Counted from the stretch's first letter, positions 16,521-25,328 are shown. The stretch is 52,365 bases of DNA from JALYNX01 sp035292605 (GCA_035292605.1 DATDPT010000006.1:1-52365), one strand, 5' to 3'. Numbers and translations are program-made. The notes: generated from the letters alone by a model not told the origin.

Positions 16521-17311
16521 GCGAAGGCCCGGGCCAGGTCACTGGTGATGGGACCCTCACCGAATGCAAGGTGTCCAACCACCGAAACCGGCTGAACCTC
16601 GCGGATCGTCGACATCGCAATCACCTCTGACGCCTCTTCGAGTCGATCCAGAGACCATCTTCCCTCAGTGAACCGCACCCCGAGGTGATCCGCGTCCTCC
16701 AACACCAGGCGACGGGTGATCGAGTCGAGAATGCCGAGATCGAGCGAAGGTGTTTCGAGGACGTCACCGACGACCCAGGCCACGCAAAACGTGGGGCCCT
16801 CGAGAATCAACCCATCCACTGTGGTGAGGAGGGCATCGTCGAAGCCTGCCTGGTTGGCCCGTCTGCTCGCCGAGAGATTCGGCGCATACGAGAGGACCTT
16901 GGCACCGGCGAGGTCCCACTCGTCGCCGGCGGCGTGCCATGGCGCAGCAACCGGCAGGAGACGCGCCGGGTCGCGACTGCCGCTCCAGGGATGGGCGAAG
17001 ACGATCACCAGTGGTGCACCGTGCTCGTCGGGAAGGGCGGAGCCCCTGGTCACCACCACCCTGATCGCGCCATCGGGGCATTCGTCGGCCACGCGCTCGA
17101 TCCACCGGGAGATGTCGGCCCGGGCCGGGAGCTCGATGCCCAGGGCAACAGCACTCCGCTCGAGCCGGTCGAGGTGGGGGTCGAGGGCGAACGGGACGCC
17201 GCCATACGCCTTGAGGACCTCGAAACAGCCGTCCCCACGCAAGACCGACGAATCGGTGACTGGGATGCCGTCAGCGGAGGCCTGCCCGTTGATCAGGATG
17301 GTCGAGGTCAT
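16505..17311 (-). CDS. Class IV PLP aminotransferase/lyase (PabC/IlvE-like)
   Basis: Fold-type IV PLP enzyme of 268 residues. The cofactor lysine is in AKVLSYAPNLSASRR (near residue 137), and LILEGPTFCVAWV and AMSTIREVQPV form the phosphate- and ring-binding parts of the site. Members include branched-chain aminotransferase, D-amino-acid aminotransferase and 4-amino-4-deoxychorismate lyase. The short length and the GAKVLSYAPN form point towards PabC-like enzymes of folate synthesis, but the three activities cannot be told apart by eye. It is translationally coupled to nadE by a 4-base overlap. Confidence 0.85.
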   Translation of the reverse strand: MTSTILINGQASADGIPVTDSSVLRGDGCFEVLKAYGGVPFALDPHLDRLERSAVALGIELPARADISRWIERVADECPDGAIRVVVTRGSALPDEHGAPLVIVFAHPWSGSRDPARLLPVAAPWHAAGDEWDLAGAKVLSYAPNLSASRRANQAGFDDALLTTVDGLILEGPTFCVAWVVGDVLETPSLDLGILDSITRRLVLEDADHLGVRFTEGRWSLDRLEEASEVIAMSTIREVQPVSVVGHLAFGEGPITSDLARAFAQRIR

Positions 17312-18966
17312 GGCGCTGGAGGTTGGAAGGCATTGGTGATGGGGAGACGGCGATCCTTGCCAAAAGCCTTGGTCGTGATCTTCACCCCCGGGGCGGCCTG
17401 TCTTCGCTTGTACTCGTTACGGTCGACCATCCGGCCCACCTTGGCCACCAAAGCCGGGTCGTAGCCCTCCGCCACGATATCGGCCCCGCTCCAGTCGTCC
17501 TCTATATACCGCTCCAGGATCGCATCGAGCACCTCGTAGGGAGGCAAGGTGTCGGAGTCCTTTTGATCGGGTCGGAGCTCGGCCGACGGCGGCTTGTCGA
17601 TGCTGTTCTGGGGGATCACTTCCCCATTCTTGTTGCGCCAACGCGCCAACTCGTAAACCAGCGTCTTGAAGACGTCCTTGAGCACCGCGTAACCACCGAC
17701 CATGTCTCCGTAGAGGGTGGCGTAACCGGCTGCCATCTCAGACTTGTTGCCGGTGGCCACCACCATCGGGCCATGCTTGTTGGAGATGGCCATGAGGATC
17801 GCGCCACGGGCCCTGGCCTGGAGGTTCTCCTCGGCCACCCCAAACGTCGTCCCCGCGAACAGCGGGCCGAGGGTCTCGAGGAACGAGGCGTACACGCCGT
17901 CGATCGGCACCTGGTCGATACGGATGCCGAGATTCGAGGCGAGCTCGAGGGCGTCGTCGACGGAATGTTGCGAGGAGAAGCGAGACGGCATCGCCACCCC
18001 CCACACCGCCTTCGGACCGAGCGCATCGGCTGCGATGACTGCGGTGAGTGCCGAGTCGATGCCTCCGGACAGTCCGACCACGACGGACTGAAATCCGTTC
18101 TTTCGGACGTAGTCGCCCAGACCTGTGGTCAGTGCCTGATAAACCTCCCCGATCGGATCGAGAAGCGGGCTCAACGACGTGGCGCGGGGTTTCTCCCCGG
18201 CAAAGGGGAGGTCAACGATGAATAGATCCTCCTCGAACTGTGGCGAGCGATGTATCACGGTGCCGTCAGCAGTCACCACCAATGAGGCCCCGTCGAAGAC
18301 CAGTTCGTCCTGACCCCCAATCAGATTGAGGTAGACCACCGGCGTCGACGTGGCCCGAGCCCGGTCGACGATCATCCGCTCCCGCTCGGCCGCCTTGCCT
18401 CGGTGGAAGGGGGAGGCATTGATGTTGAGCAACAATTGCGCGCCCGACTCAGCCTGTTGCGTCGGCGGCCCGTCGGCAACCCAGATGTCCTCGCAGATCG
18501 AAACACCGGCGACGACCCGACCGAGGTCCCAGGTGGCATCGGGATGCGTGCCGACCGAGAAGTAACGATCCTCGTCGAAGACTCCGTAGTTGGGCAACAG
18601 AACCTTGTGATAGACACCGGCCAGCTTGCCGTGTTGCAGGATGGCCGCCGCGTTGGCGACGGTCCGGTCCCGGGCATCGGGAGCGCCCCTGACCACCGGG
18701 GCGGCGAAGTCGACGAAACCCACCACGACCGCCGTCTTTCCCGAGCGCTCGGCGAGCCGATCACGGGCTTCGAGCCCCATCCTGACGAAATCACGGCGAA
18801 GCACCAGATCCTCAGGCGGATAGCCGTTGATGGCCAATTCCGGCAGCAGGAGCATGTCGGCGCCTTCGGCTTCGGCCCACGCCATCACCTCGGCGATGCG
18901 TGCCTCGTTGCCGTCCAGGTCCCCGACCGTGAGATTGAGTTGCCCTCCTGCGATACGAACTGGCAT
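17308..18966 (-). CDS. nadE: Glutamine-dependent NAD+ synthetase
   Basis: Two-domain enzyme of about 552 residues that amidates nicotinate adenine dinucleotide. The N-terminal nitrilase-like glutaminase has the triad Glu43 (LLPELAING), Lys121 (VYHKVLLPNYGVFDE) and Cys158 (VSICEDIW). The C-terminal synthetase has the ATP pyrophosphatase loop GLSGGIDSALT at 298-308 and the NAD-specific ATGNKSEMAAGY and NSIDKPPSAELRPDQ segments. The ATG at 18966 was chosen; a GTG three codons upstream (18975) is the alternative. It diverges from glnE with only 36 bp between starts, so the promoters must overlap. Confidence 0.96.
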   Translation of the reverse strand: MPVRIAGGQLNLTVGDLDGNEARIAEVMAWAEAEGADMLLLPELAINGYPPEDLVLRRDFVRMGLEARDRLAERSGKTAVVVGFVDFAAPVVRGAPDARDRTVANAAAILQHGKLAGVYHKVLLPNYGVFDEDRYFSVGTHPDATWDLGRVVAGVSICEDIWVADGPPTQQAESGAQLLLNINASPFHRGKAAERERMIVDRARATSTPVVYLNLIGGQDELVFDGASLVVTADGTVIHRSPQFEEDLFIVDLPFAGEKPRATSLSPLLDPIGEVYQALTTGLGDYVRKNGFQSVVVGLSGGIDSALTAVIAADALGPKAVWGVAMPSRFSSQHSVDDALELASNLGIRIDQVPIDGVYASFLETLGPLFAGTTFGVAEENLQARARGAILMAISNKHGPMVVATGNKSEMAAGYATLYGDMVGGYAVLKDVFKTLVYELARWRNKNGEVIPQNSIDKPPSAELRPDQKDSDTLPPYEVLDAILERYIEDDWSGADIVAEGYDPALVAKVGRMVDRNEYKRRQAAPGVKITTKAFGKDRRLPITNAFQPPAP

Positions 18967-19002
18967 TACCGCCACGATACGCCTCCACTTACCCTGAGCC
19001 CT

Positions 19003-21765
19003 GTGACCGATCAGAGGAACGCGACACCGGTGGCGCTGGCAGAAGAACGGCTACGCGAAGCAGTGCCCGACCCCGGCAACCGTCGTGACCTCGCGGAGCA
19101 GATTTCGTCGGGGCCGGACCCATCTGGTGCCCTGGAGCGACTGCTCCCGATCTTGGAGGCTGCTCCCGACCTGGCCAATGACCCCGATGCTCGACGGCGT
19201 CTCGGCGCCATTGTCGGCTCCAGTCGAGCCCTCAGCCGGAGTCTGGCCAGAAACCCGTCATTGCTGACTGACGACCAACAGACGACTGTGACCCTCCAGG
19301 TCCACCATGCCCTGGCGGTGATCGCCGGCGACGACCTCTCGGGTGCGATCGACCTGACTCAGGCCATCTCCCTCTATTCCGGCGCCATGGACCGAATCGT
19401 CTCCAATGCGCTCGACTTGGCTCGTCAGGCAACTGCACAGAAGCACTCCATCCTCGAGTTTCTCCCCTTCAGCATCATTGCCATGGGCAAGTGGGGAGCC
19501 CGGGAGCTGAACTACTCATCAGACATAGATTTCGTGCTCGTTCACGACAACGTGGACGGCTACGAGACCGAGAGCAGGTCGGCGGCGCTGGCGCTTGCCG
19601 GCCGGCTCCTGGCGATCCTCTCCACATCCACCCCCGACGGTGAGGCCCTGGAAGTAGACGTGGATCTCCGCCCGGAGGGCCCGATGGGGCCGCTGACTCG
19701 CACGCTCGGGAGTTACGCCCGCTACTACGAGCAGTGGGGTGAGGCGTGGGAGTTGCAGGCATTGCTCAAGGCGCGCTCGGCGGCGGGAGACGAGGATCTG
19801 GGAGCTCGTTTCATTGCCCTCACCGAGAAGGTGATCTGGGGTCGCGGTCTCGACGTCGAGTCGTTGCGCAGCATCCGGAGGATCAAGGAGCAGGTGGAAC
19901 AAGGCGCCGAGTCGACAGACATCAAGCGATCGCGTGGCGGCATCCGGGACATCGAATTCTCGATCCAGCTCCTGCAATTGGTCCACGGCCGTCTCGATGC
20001 TGATTTGAGGGCTCCAGCGACGCTTGACGCCCTGGAAGCGCTGGCGCTGCACGGTTTCGTGGGACCAGAGGATCATCAGGGGCTCACCGAGGCCTACCGC
20101 TTCCTGCGAAACCTGGAGCACCGAATCCAGCTCTGGGACCTTCGACAGACCCATGAGATCCCGAAAGACCCTATGGCCAGAGCCCGCATCGCACGTTCAC
20201 TCGGCTTCGAGGAGGACCCGCAGCGAGAGCTGGAGGGCCGACTGGGTCAGGTGCGCTCGGTGGTTCGCGACGTCCACGAGCGTCTCTACTTTCGGCCGAT
20301 CCTCGAGGCGTTGGTCGGGTCCCCTAGTGCCCGACTCGGGGTCGAACAGGCGGCCCTCCGTCTCGAGGCCCTCGGCTTCGCCGATGTCGAGGGAGCAAGA
20401 AGGGCGCTGGAGGAGCTGACCGCAGGTCTCAGCCGCCGGTCCCGGGCGATGCACCAGGTGCTTCCACTTCTGTTGGATTGGCTCTCGATCTCTCCGAACC
20501 CGGATCTCGGCCTTTCCCAATTAAGAGTCCTCCTGGCAAATGCCCCGGACCACTCGACGTTGATCACGATGCTCGAGAACAACCCGTTGGCGGGTGAGCG
20601 ATTGTGCCTCCTGCTGGGCACCGGTCGGCTCATCGGCCAGCTCATCGACCGGATCCCAGAATTCGTCCCCCGCCTCGCCGAAGACGGGCTGCTCGGGGAT
20701 ATCAGGCCCCGGCGGGCCGAGATCGAGCGACTCCTGGGCCTGCTCGACTCGAGACCGGACTTCGACGTCAAGGTGGGAACGGTTCGGCGCTTCACGCGAC
20801 GCAGGAAGCTCCGAATCGCCGCCCGCGACATCCTTGGTGAAGGCTCGACACCCGAGACGCTGACAGCCCTCAGCGACGGTGCAGACGCCGCCGTCACCGG
20901 GGCCCTGCACATCGTCACTGAAGGTGACCCTCATGGCTTCGCCGTTGTTGCCATGGGGAAATGGGGTGGGAGTGAGCTCTCATATGGCTCTGATCTCGAT
21001 GTGATGTACGTGTTCGAACCGGAGCCCGAAAGAGATCGGGCATTGCGAACGGCAACCGAACTGGCCAGGGTCCTCACCGAGCCCAGCCGGCACGGCGAGG
21101 CCTACATGCTCGACGCCGAGATCCGCCCGGAGGGTCGTCGGGGCCCCCTGGCGCGCTCGATCGACAGCTACCGCCGCTATTACGAGGAGTGGGCCGAGCC
21201 TTGGGAGATCCTCGCCTTGGTGCGAGCCCGCCCGGCAGCGGGAGACGAGAAGGTCGCGGCCGCGTTCAGGGCGGTGATCGAGCCTGTGGTCTGGCACGAG
21301 AACGTCTCCGAGTCGTTCATCCGCTCGGTTCGCGACATCAAGGCCAGAGTCGAGAAGGAGCGGATCCCTCCCGGGGAGGACCCCGACTATCACCTGAAGC
21401 TCGGAAGAGGCAGTCTCAGCGATATCGAGTTCCTGACCCAACTTCTCCAGATCCAACACGGTTTCGAGGAGGCGGCGCTGCGAGTCCCGGGCACTCTCGA
21501 CGCACTGGCCCGGCTACGCGACCTCGATCTGCTCACCCGCTCCGAGGAGGAAACCCTGCGGGAGTCCTACATTTTCTGCACCCGCGTCCGGCTACGGCTC
21601 CACCTGCAGGCGGGGCGGGCCTCCGACTCTCTACCCACCGACCCGGATGAGTTGATACGACTGGCGAGCTCCCTCGGTTATCCAAGGGCCTCTGAGCTCC
21701 GGGACCAATACCGGAGGGTCACCAGGCGGGCGAGACATGTGTTCGAAAAGCGCTTCTATCAATGA
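19003..21765 (+). CDS. glnE: Bifunctional glutamine-synthetase adenylyltransferase/deadenylase
   Basis: Protein of about 920 residues that adenylylates and deadenylylates glutamine synthetase in nitrogen control. Two nucleotidyltransferase domains are visible: the N-terminal one with GARELNYSSDIDFVLVH (Asp174, Asp176) and the C-terminal one with GGSELSYGSDLDVMYVF (Asp664, Asp666), each followed by the paired RPEG block and a helical domain. The GTG at 19003 is the likely start because upstream codons overlap nadE on the other strand. It is slightly shorter than the ~1000-residue mycobacterial protein. An M20 amidohydrolase gene follows after 16 bp, so they may share a transcript. Confidence 0.95.
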   Translation: MTDQRNATPVALAEERLREAVPDPGNRRDLAEQISSGPDPSGALERLLPILEAAPDLANDPDARRRLGAIVGSSRALSRSLARNPSLLTDDQQTTVTLQVHHALAVIAGDDLSGAIDLTQAISLYSGAMDRIVSNALDLARQATAQKHSILEFLPFSIIAMGKWGARELNYSSDIDFVLVHDNVDGYETESRSAALALAGRLLAILSTSTPDGEALEVDVDLRPEGPMGPLTRTLGSYARYYEQWGEAWELQALLKARSAAGDEDLGARFIALTEKVIWGRGLDVESLRSIRRIKEQVEQGAESTDIKRSRGGIRDIEFSIQLLQLVHGRLDADLRAPATLDALEALALHGFVGPEDHQGLTEAYRFLRNLEHRIQLWDLRQTHEIPKDPMARARIARSLGFEEDPQRELEGRLGQVRSVVRDVHERLYFRPILEALVGSPSARLGVEQAALRLEALGFADVEGARRALEELTAGLSRRSRAMHQVLPLLLDWLSISPNPDLGLSQLRVLLANAPDHSTLITMLENNPLAGERLCLLLGTGRLIGQLIDRIPEFVPRLAEDGLLGDIRPRRAEIERLLGLLDSRPDFDVKVGTVRRFTRRRKLRIAARDILGEGSTPETLTALSDGADAAVTGALHIVTEGDPHGFAVVAMGKWGGSELSYGSDLDVMYVFEPEPERDRALRTATELARVLTEPSRHGEAYMLDAEIRPEGRRGPLARSIDSYRRYYEEWAEPWEILALVRARPAAGDEKVAAAFRAVIEPVVWHENVSESFIRSVRDIKARVEKERIPPGEDPDYHLKLGRGSLSDIEFLTQLLQIQHGFEEAALRVPGTLDALARLRDLDLLTRSEEETLRESYIFCTRVRLRLHLQAGRASDSLPTDPDELIRLASSLGYPRASELRDQYRRVTRRARHVFEKRFYQ

Positions 21766-21781
21766 CCGGTAGTCTCGCCTG

Positions 21782-22939
21782 ATGCCTGATCCCGAGCGGA
21801 TCGCCGGGCTGGTGGGCGAGATCACCCCTCAGGCCGTGGAGCTCCGTCACCAGCTCCACCGCACTCCCGAAGCTGCTCATCAGGAGCACAAGACCACCGC
21901 GCTCATCGCTGCCTCCCTCGATGAGAACGGAATCGGCTACCGCCTTCGGGCACCGAAGACGGGTCTCTGGGTGGACGTGGGCGATCGGCCCAGCATCGGG
22001 TTCAGGGCAGATCTCGACGCCCTTCCCATAGACGAGCCCTACGACAACGAGCCGGTGTCTCAGAATCCGGGCTGGATGCATGCCTGCGGGCATGATGCCC
22101 ATGCCGCCATCGCGTTCGGCATTGCCGCCGTGCTCGATCGGCTCGAGCTTTCGTCGGGGGTGCGGATCCTCTTCCAACCGGCCGAGGAGTCATACCCCGG
22201 CGGCGCGGTCGAGCTCGTCGAGGAAGGCCTGGTCGACGGGCTCAAGGGCCTCATCGCATTTCATGTCGACCCCTCGTTGCCGACCGGCAGGATCGGCAGC
22301 CGCTCGGGTCCGATCACCGCCAGCGCCGACAAGTTCACCCTCGTGCTCCAGGGACCCGGAGGGCACACCGCCCGACCCCATCGAACGGTCGACCTCATCG
22401 CCGACGCTGCCAGGGTGGTGCACGAGTTGCCGGCTTGCATGCGGCGAAGCATCGACGCCCGCAGTCCGTACACGATTGCGTTCGGCTCGATCCACGGTGG
22501 TGAAGCAGGCAACGTGATACCGACCCGGATCGAGATCGAGGGGACAGTCCGCACTCTCGACGGGTCGTTGTGGGGAACGTTGCCCGCTCTGGTCGAGAAG
22601 GCGATCGGTTCCCTGCTCGCCATCTCCGAGGCCACCTATACCCTCACCTACTCCCAGGCGATCCCCCCTGTGGTCAATGACGCCGGCGTGGTCGAGGGGG
22701 CGAACTCCGGTATCGGCGGGATGCTGGGCTCGGAGGTGGTGGTTCCCACCGAGGCGAGCATGGGAGGCGAGGACTTCTCCAATTACCTGACCAGGGTCCC
22801 GGGCGCGTTGTTCCGTTTGGGAACCGGTGGCTCGGGAGGAGATCTCCACTCGCCTTCGTTCCGGCTCGACGAGGCCTCCATCGGGTTTGGGATCCAGGCA
22901 GGAGTGGCCGCCTTGCTCGGGATCCAGGGCCGGCTTTGA
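21782..22939 (+). CDS. M20D-family amidohydrolase (N-acyl amino acid/IAA-amide hydrolase-like)
   Basis: Dinuclear-metal amidohydrolase of 385 residues. Conserved elements are GFRADLDALPI (73-83), MHACGHDAH with ligands Cys102 and His104, the general-base pair Glu135-Glu136 in QPAEES, IAFHVDPSLPTG with a further His, and GGEDFSNYL near the C-terminus. The dimerisation domain lies between about 185 and 300. Relatives hydrolyse N-acetyl- or N-benzoyl-amino acids, or indole-acetyl-amides, so it releases an amino acid from an acyl group; the exact acyl group is unknown. It follows glnE by 16 bp and precedes the VIT gene by 52 bp. Confidence 0.9.
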   Translation: MPDPERIAGLVGEITPQAVELRHQLHRTPEAAHQEHKTTALIAASLDENGIGYRLRAPKTGLWVDVGDRPSIGFRADLDALPIDEPYDNEPVSQNPGWMHACGHDAHAAIAFGIAAVLDRLELSSGVRILFQPAEESYPGGAVELVEEGLVDGLKGLIAFHVDPSLPTGRIGSRSGPITASADKFTLVLQGPGGHTARPHRTVDLIADAARVVHELPACMRRSIDARSPYTIAFGSIHGGEAGNVIPTRIEIEGTVRTLDGSLWGTLPALVEKAIGSLLAISEATYTLTYSQAIPPVVNDAGVVEGANSGIGGMLGSEVVVPTEASMGGEDFSNYLTRVPGALFRLGTGGSGGDLHSPSFRLDEASIGFGIQAGVAALLGIQGRL

Positions 22940-22991
22940 ACCGATCACGGGAGGATGCCGGAAGGGGCAGGGTTTACCATCCTCAACCGTC

Positions 22992-23723
22992 ATGACGACC
23001 GAGAACGAGCCCCACACCGAGCCGCCACCGTACGAGCCTCACATCGGGGAGACAAGGCAGTACTGGCGCGACATCATCCTTGGTGTCAACGACGGCCTGG
23101 TCTCGATGTATCTGCTGGTGGTGGGGGTGGTGGGCGGTGGCCTCGAAACCGCCCAGGTGCTCCTCACCAGTTTTGCCGGGGCCGTTGCCGGGGCCATCTC
23201 GATGGCCGCCGGCGAGTACCTGGCCACCAAATCGCAGGACGAGGTCCTCGAGGCGGAGCTCGCCCTGGAACGAGTCCACATCAAGGAGCATCGAGGGATG
23301 GAGATCGGTCAGCTCGAGGAGATGTTCTCCGACATGGGAATCGCCGACGCCGACCTCGACGGCGTGGTTTCTGCTTTTGCCCGCTCCGACGAGGCGATTC
23401 TCAACGCGATGAAGGCACTGGAGTTCGGGGTCGTGGAGTCGGAGCGTCGCTCCCCGTATCGGGCCATGCTCGTATCGGGCGTCCTCTTCCTGGTCGGGTC
23501 GCTGCCGTCGATTCTCCCTTTCGTCATCTTCGATTCCAACCGGACTGCCATCGTTTGGGCTTCGGTCCTCGCCCTGGGTGGCCTGTTCGCGGTGGGTGTC
23601 GTCAAGGCCCGGGTCACCCGTAACAACTGGCTTCGATCCGGCCTGGAGAACATGATGATCGCCGGAGTCGGGGGCCTCCTTGCCTGGTTGATCGGCGATG
23701 CCGTCGGGACCGCTCTGAGCTGA
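22992..23723 (+). CDS. VIT1/CCC1-family Fe2+/Mn2+ transporter
   Basis: Membrane transporter of 243 residues. Helix 1 carries the signature ILGVNDGLVSMYLLVVGVVGG (about 29-49, split here for position), helix 2 has GAISMAAGEYLATKSQ near residues 70-85, then a cytoplasmic Glu/Met-rich helical metal-binding region (about 85-145, with EMFSDMGI) and three more helices. This is the normal vacuolar-iron-transporter-like layout, so it exports or buffers Fe or Mn. The ATG at 22992 was chosen because the product then starts with a short acidic/Pro leader before helix 1; an open frame extends further upstream but overlaps the M20 gene. Confidence 0.9.
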   Translation: MTTENEPHTEPPPYEPHIGETRQYWRDIILGVNDGLVSMYLLVVGVVGGGLETAQVLLTSFAGAVAGAISMAAGEYLATKSQDEVLEAELALERVHIKEHRGMEIGQLEEMFSDMGIADADLDGVVSAFARSDEAILNAMKALEFGVVESERRSPYRAMLVSGVLFLVGSLPSILPFVIFDSNRTAIVWASVLALGGLFAVGVVKARVTRNNWLRSGLENMMIAGVGGLLAWLIGDAVGTALS

Positions 23724-23734
23724 GGCCCAAAACC

Positions 23735-23867
23735 CTTACCTGAGGTACGCAGCGCCATATGTGGCGCTGCAGCAACAGAGAACGCGCTGTTCTCGTCTAC
23801 GGCGACGGTCGATGAGAGGTTCTTTGCCGGGTATCCGCCGTATCCGGCGCCAGGTACCTCAGGTAAG
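23735..23867. repeat. 133-bp segment bounded by 14-bp inverted repeats with internal hairpins
   Basis: CTTACCTGAGGTAC at 23735-23748 and its exact complement at 23854-23867 bound the segment. Each end is also nearly palindromic (TACCTnAGGTA). Inside are a 9-bp stem (23749-23757 with 23762-23770, 4-base loop) and a 6-bp stem (GAGAAC/GTTCTC, 23778-23794). No reading frame is evident. It lies between VIT and the XRE gene. It may be a MITE-like element, a folded RNA, or a pair of operators for the XRE regulator. Confidence 0.6.
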
Positions 23868-23893
23868 CATTCGGCTATCAGCACGCATTGTGC

Positions 23894-23922
23894 TTGCAAT
23901 AGTTAGCAGTTAGCTGTATGCT
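23894..23922 (+). promoter_or_regulatory. Sigma-70-type promoter of the XRE/HbhA-like pair
   Basis: TTGCAA at 23894-23899 and TATGCT at 23917-23922 are 17 bp apart, a near-consensus vegetative promoter. The expected start of transcription falls at or within a few bases of the GTG at 23931, so the message would be leaderless, as is common in actinobacteria. Confidence 0.6.
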
Positions 23923-23930
23923 TACGGAAA

Positions 23931-24296
23931 GTGAACGAGAGCAAGCACACTGATCTGGGTGAATTCATCCGGCAACAGCGGGAAAGGGCCAACCTCTCCC
24001 TGCGACGCCTGGCCGATACGGCCGGGATCTCGAACCCCTACTTGAGCCAGATCGAACGAGGAATCCGCAAACCGTCGGCCGAGATTCTCAGCCGGCTATC
24101 CCGGGCCCTCGAGATCTCAGCGAACTCCTTGTACTCCAAGGCAGGCCTGATGGACGGGGAGTTCCAGTCGCCCACGGTATTCGAGGCAATCGAAGCCGAC
24201 GAGCGCCTGAGCTCGGGTCACAAGAAGGTCCTTCTGGACATGTACCGGGCGTTGGTTCAAGCCAACGGGCCGGTACCCAACAAGACAACCGAATAG
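23931..24296 (+). CDS. XRE-family helix-turn-helix regulator (Rv0474-like)
   Basis: DNA-binding protein of 121 residues with an N-terminal Cro/CI-type domain: QQRERANLSLRRLADTAGIS then NPYLSQIERGIRKPS, covering residues 15-50, the most recognisable XRE pattern. The C-terminal half (about 70-121) is helical and probably mediates dimerisation. The GTG start lies next to a good promoter and has no ribosome-binding site, suggesting a leaderless mRNA. The stop codon overlaps the AGGAG of the following HbhA-like gene, giving the same gene order as Rv0474-Rv0475 (hbhA) in mycobacteria. It may control its own operon through the TACCTnAGGTA repeats upstream. Confidence 0.88.
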   Translation: MNESKHTDLGEFIRQQRERANLSLRRLADTAGISNPYLSQIERGIRKPSAEILSRLSRALEISANSLYSKAGLMDGEFQSPTVFEAIEADERLSSGHKKVLLDMYRALVQANGPVPNKTTE

Positions 24297-24305
24297 GAGT
24301 AACAA

Positions 24306-24806
24306 ATGCAGGCGAAGAACGTTTTGTACGCCACAGTTGGAGCCCCCGTCGTCGCCGCCCGCAAGGTCGGCGAGGGCGTGACCGTGCTCCGCACCAAGAT
24401 CAGTGAAGGCACCTCCGGCTACGGCCAGGCCGCCGAAAAGGCGATCGACAGCTGGGCCGTCGAGGGTGAGAAGGTCGTGAGCCGAATCACCGACGGAAAA
24501 GTCGTCGATGAGATCACGGCGAAGGTCGACCTCGATCAGGCCAAGGAGCAGGTCAGCAGACTGCGCGATCAGCTCGAGGACATGCTCGCCACCTGGCGCT
24601 CTTCCTTCCGGCCCGAGAAGGCCGAGATCGAGGTGACAGAGGTCCAGGCCTCCGCTGCCAAGGCACCTGCCGCCAAGGCAACTGCCGCCAAGAAGCCGGC
24701 TTCCAAGACCGGCACCAAGGCTTCTGCCGCCAAGACCGCCAGGTCAACGGCTGCGAAGACGAGCACTGCGAAGTCTGAGTCGGTCAAGGCCGACAAGGCT
24801 TCCTGA
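24306..24806 (+). CDS. HbhA-like protein with Lys/Ala-rich tail
   Basis: Protein of 166 residues: a hydrophobic start (LYATVGAPVVAARKV), a helical, coiled-coil-like middle (about 25-110) and a low-complexity tail from about 118 made of Ala, Lys, Thr and Ser (KAPAAKATAAKKPASK type). This architecture, and the position right after an XRE gene, match mycobacterial heparin-binding hemagglutinin HbhA, whose Lys-rich tail binds heparan sulphate and which also associates with lipid inclusions. Direct sequence identity in the middle is not obvious. An AGGAG ribosome site lies six bases before the ATG. A GC-rich terminator follows. Adhesin function in this organism is inference. Confidence 0.7.
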   Translation: MQAKNVLYATVGAPVVAARKVGEGVTVLRTKISEGTSGYGQAAEKAIDSWAVEGEKVVSRITDGKVVDEITAKVDLDQAKEQVSRLRDQLEDMLATWRSSFRPEKAEIEVTEVQASAAKAPAAKATAAKKPASKTGTKASAAKTARSTAAKTSTAKSESVKADKAS

Positions 24807-24824
24807 GCTCACTCCTCCTCACAC

Positions 24825-24860
24825 CGACCAGGGGGCCCCTTCGGGGCCCCTCGGTCGTTT
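24825..24860 (+). terminator. Rho-independent terminator after the HbhA-like gene
   Basis: GGGGCCCC and its complement pair around a TTCG loop, and CGACC pairs with GGTCG below two mismatched positions; TTT follows at 24858-24860. It lies 19 bp after the stop codon. The stem is strong and the U tract short. Confidence 0.8.
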
Positions 24861-24865
24861 CAGCT

Positions 24866-24916
24866 CGTAATTGGGACCGCTAGGGGTCGTATACGGACCT
24901 GTACAACCGAATTACG
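24866..24916. repeat. 51-bp repeat, copy A
   Basis: Starts CGTAATTGGG and ends AATTACG, so its 7-bp ends are inverted repeats. An inner GGTC/GACC hairpin (7-base loop) lies in the middle. It aligns without gaps to copy B at 39259-39309 with 43 of 51 identical bases. Like copy B it lies between the 3' ends of convergent genes. Confidence 0.85.
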
Positions 24917-24929
24917 GCCGGGTGGGTTC

Positions 24930-25328
24930 CTAGAGCGAGGGCTTCAGGTCTTTCGCGGCGTCGATCCAGCTTTCCACCATCGCCTCGGTCGGCAGGCGTC
25001 GTACCACCTTGGACTGTCCGTTGAGCCCGATGATCTTGGCGAGCAGGGCAGTTGGGTTGCGGCGACGAAGGTCGCGCAGGGTATCGACACCGGCCGCCAC
25101 CAACAGCTCGGCGTACTCCGCCCCCACCCCCCTCACCCGGAGCAGATCCGAGTGGTGGACCCATTGCTGAACATCTCTGGCGTCGAAACCGAGGGTCGTG
25201 GAGAGCTCGGTTCGAATCTTGCGATTGGAGGCGACTTCGAGCAGGCCTATGCTGGTGCGAATCCCGGCTTTGCGAAGCTTCGTGGCGTCTTTGACACCGA
25301 TCCCCGCCACCTGATCGATCCGAGCCAT
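24930..25328 (-). CDS. Helix-hairpin-helix protein of the DUF4332 type
   Basis: Protein of 132 residues with two repeated helix-hairpin-helix units: IDQVAGIGVKDATKLRKAGI near the N-terminus and LLRVRGVGAEYAELLVAAGV in the middle. This is the layout of DUF4332, a family thought to bind DNA or RNA without enzymatic motifs. The ATG at 25328 was chosen because AGAAGGGA lies just before it; an open frame continues upstream to 25385. It ends 13 bp from repeat copy A. Its neighbour upstream is the mocA-like gene, about 60 bp away. Confidence 0.8.
   Translation of the reverse strand: MARIDQVAGIGVKDATKLRKAGIRTSIGLLEVASNRKIRTELSTTLGFDARDVQQWVHHSDLLRVRGVGAEYAELLVAAGVDTLRDLRRRNPTALLAKIIGLNGQSKVVRRLPTEAMVESWIDAAKDLKPSL

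Noticed and set aside
18403..19002. Long in-frame extension upstream of glnE
   Set aside because: It runs antisense through nadE, whose motifs are unambiguous; the GTG at 19003 gives a normal N-terminus.
24640..24790. Repetitive GCCAAG-type sequence
   Set aside because: It is the coding sequence of the Lys/Ala-rich HbhA-like tail, not an independent repeat.
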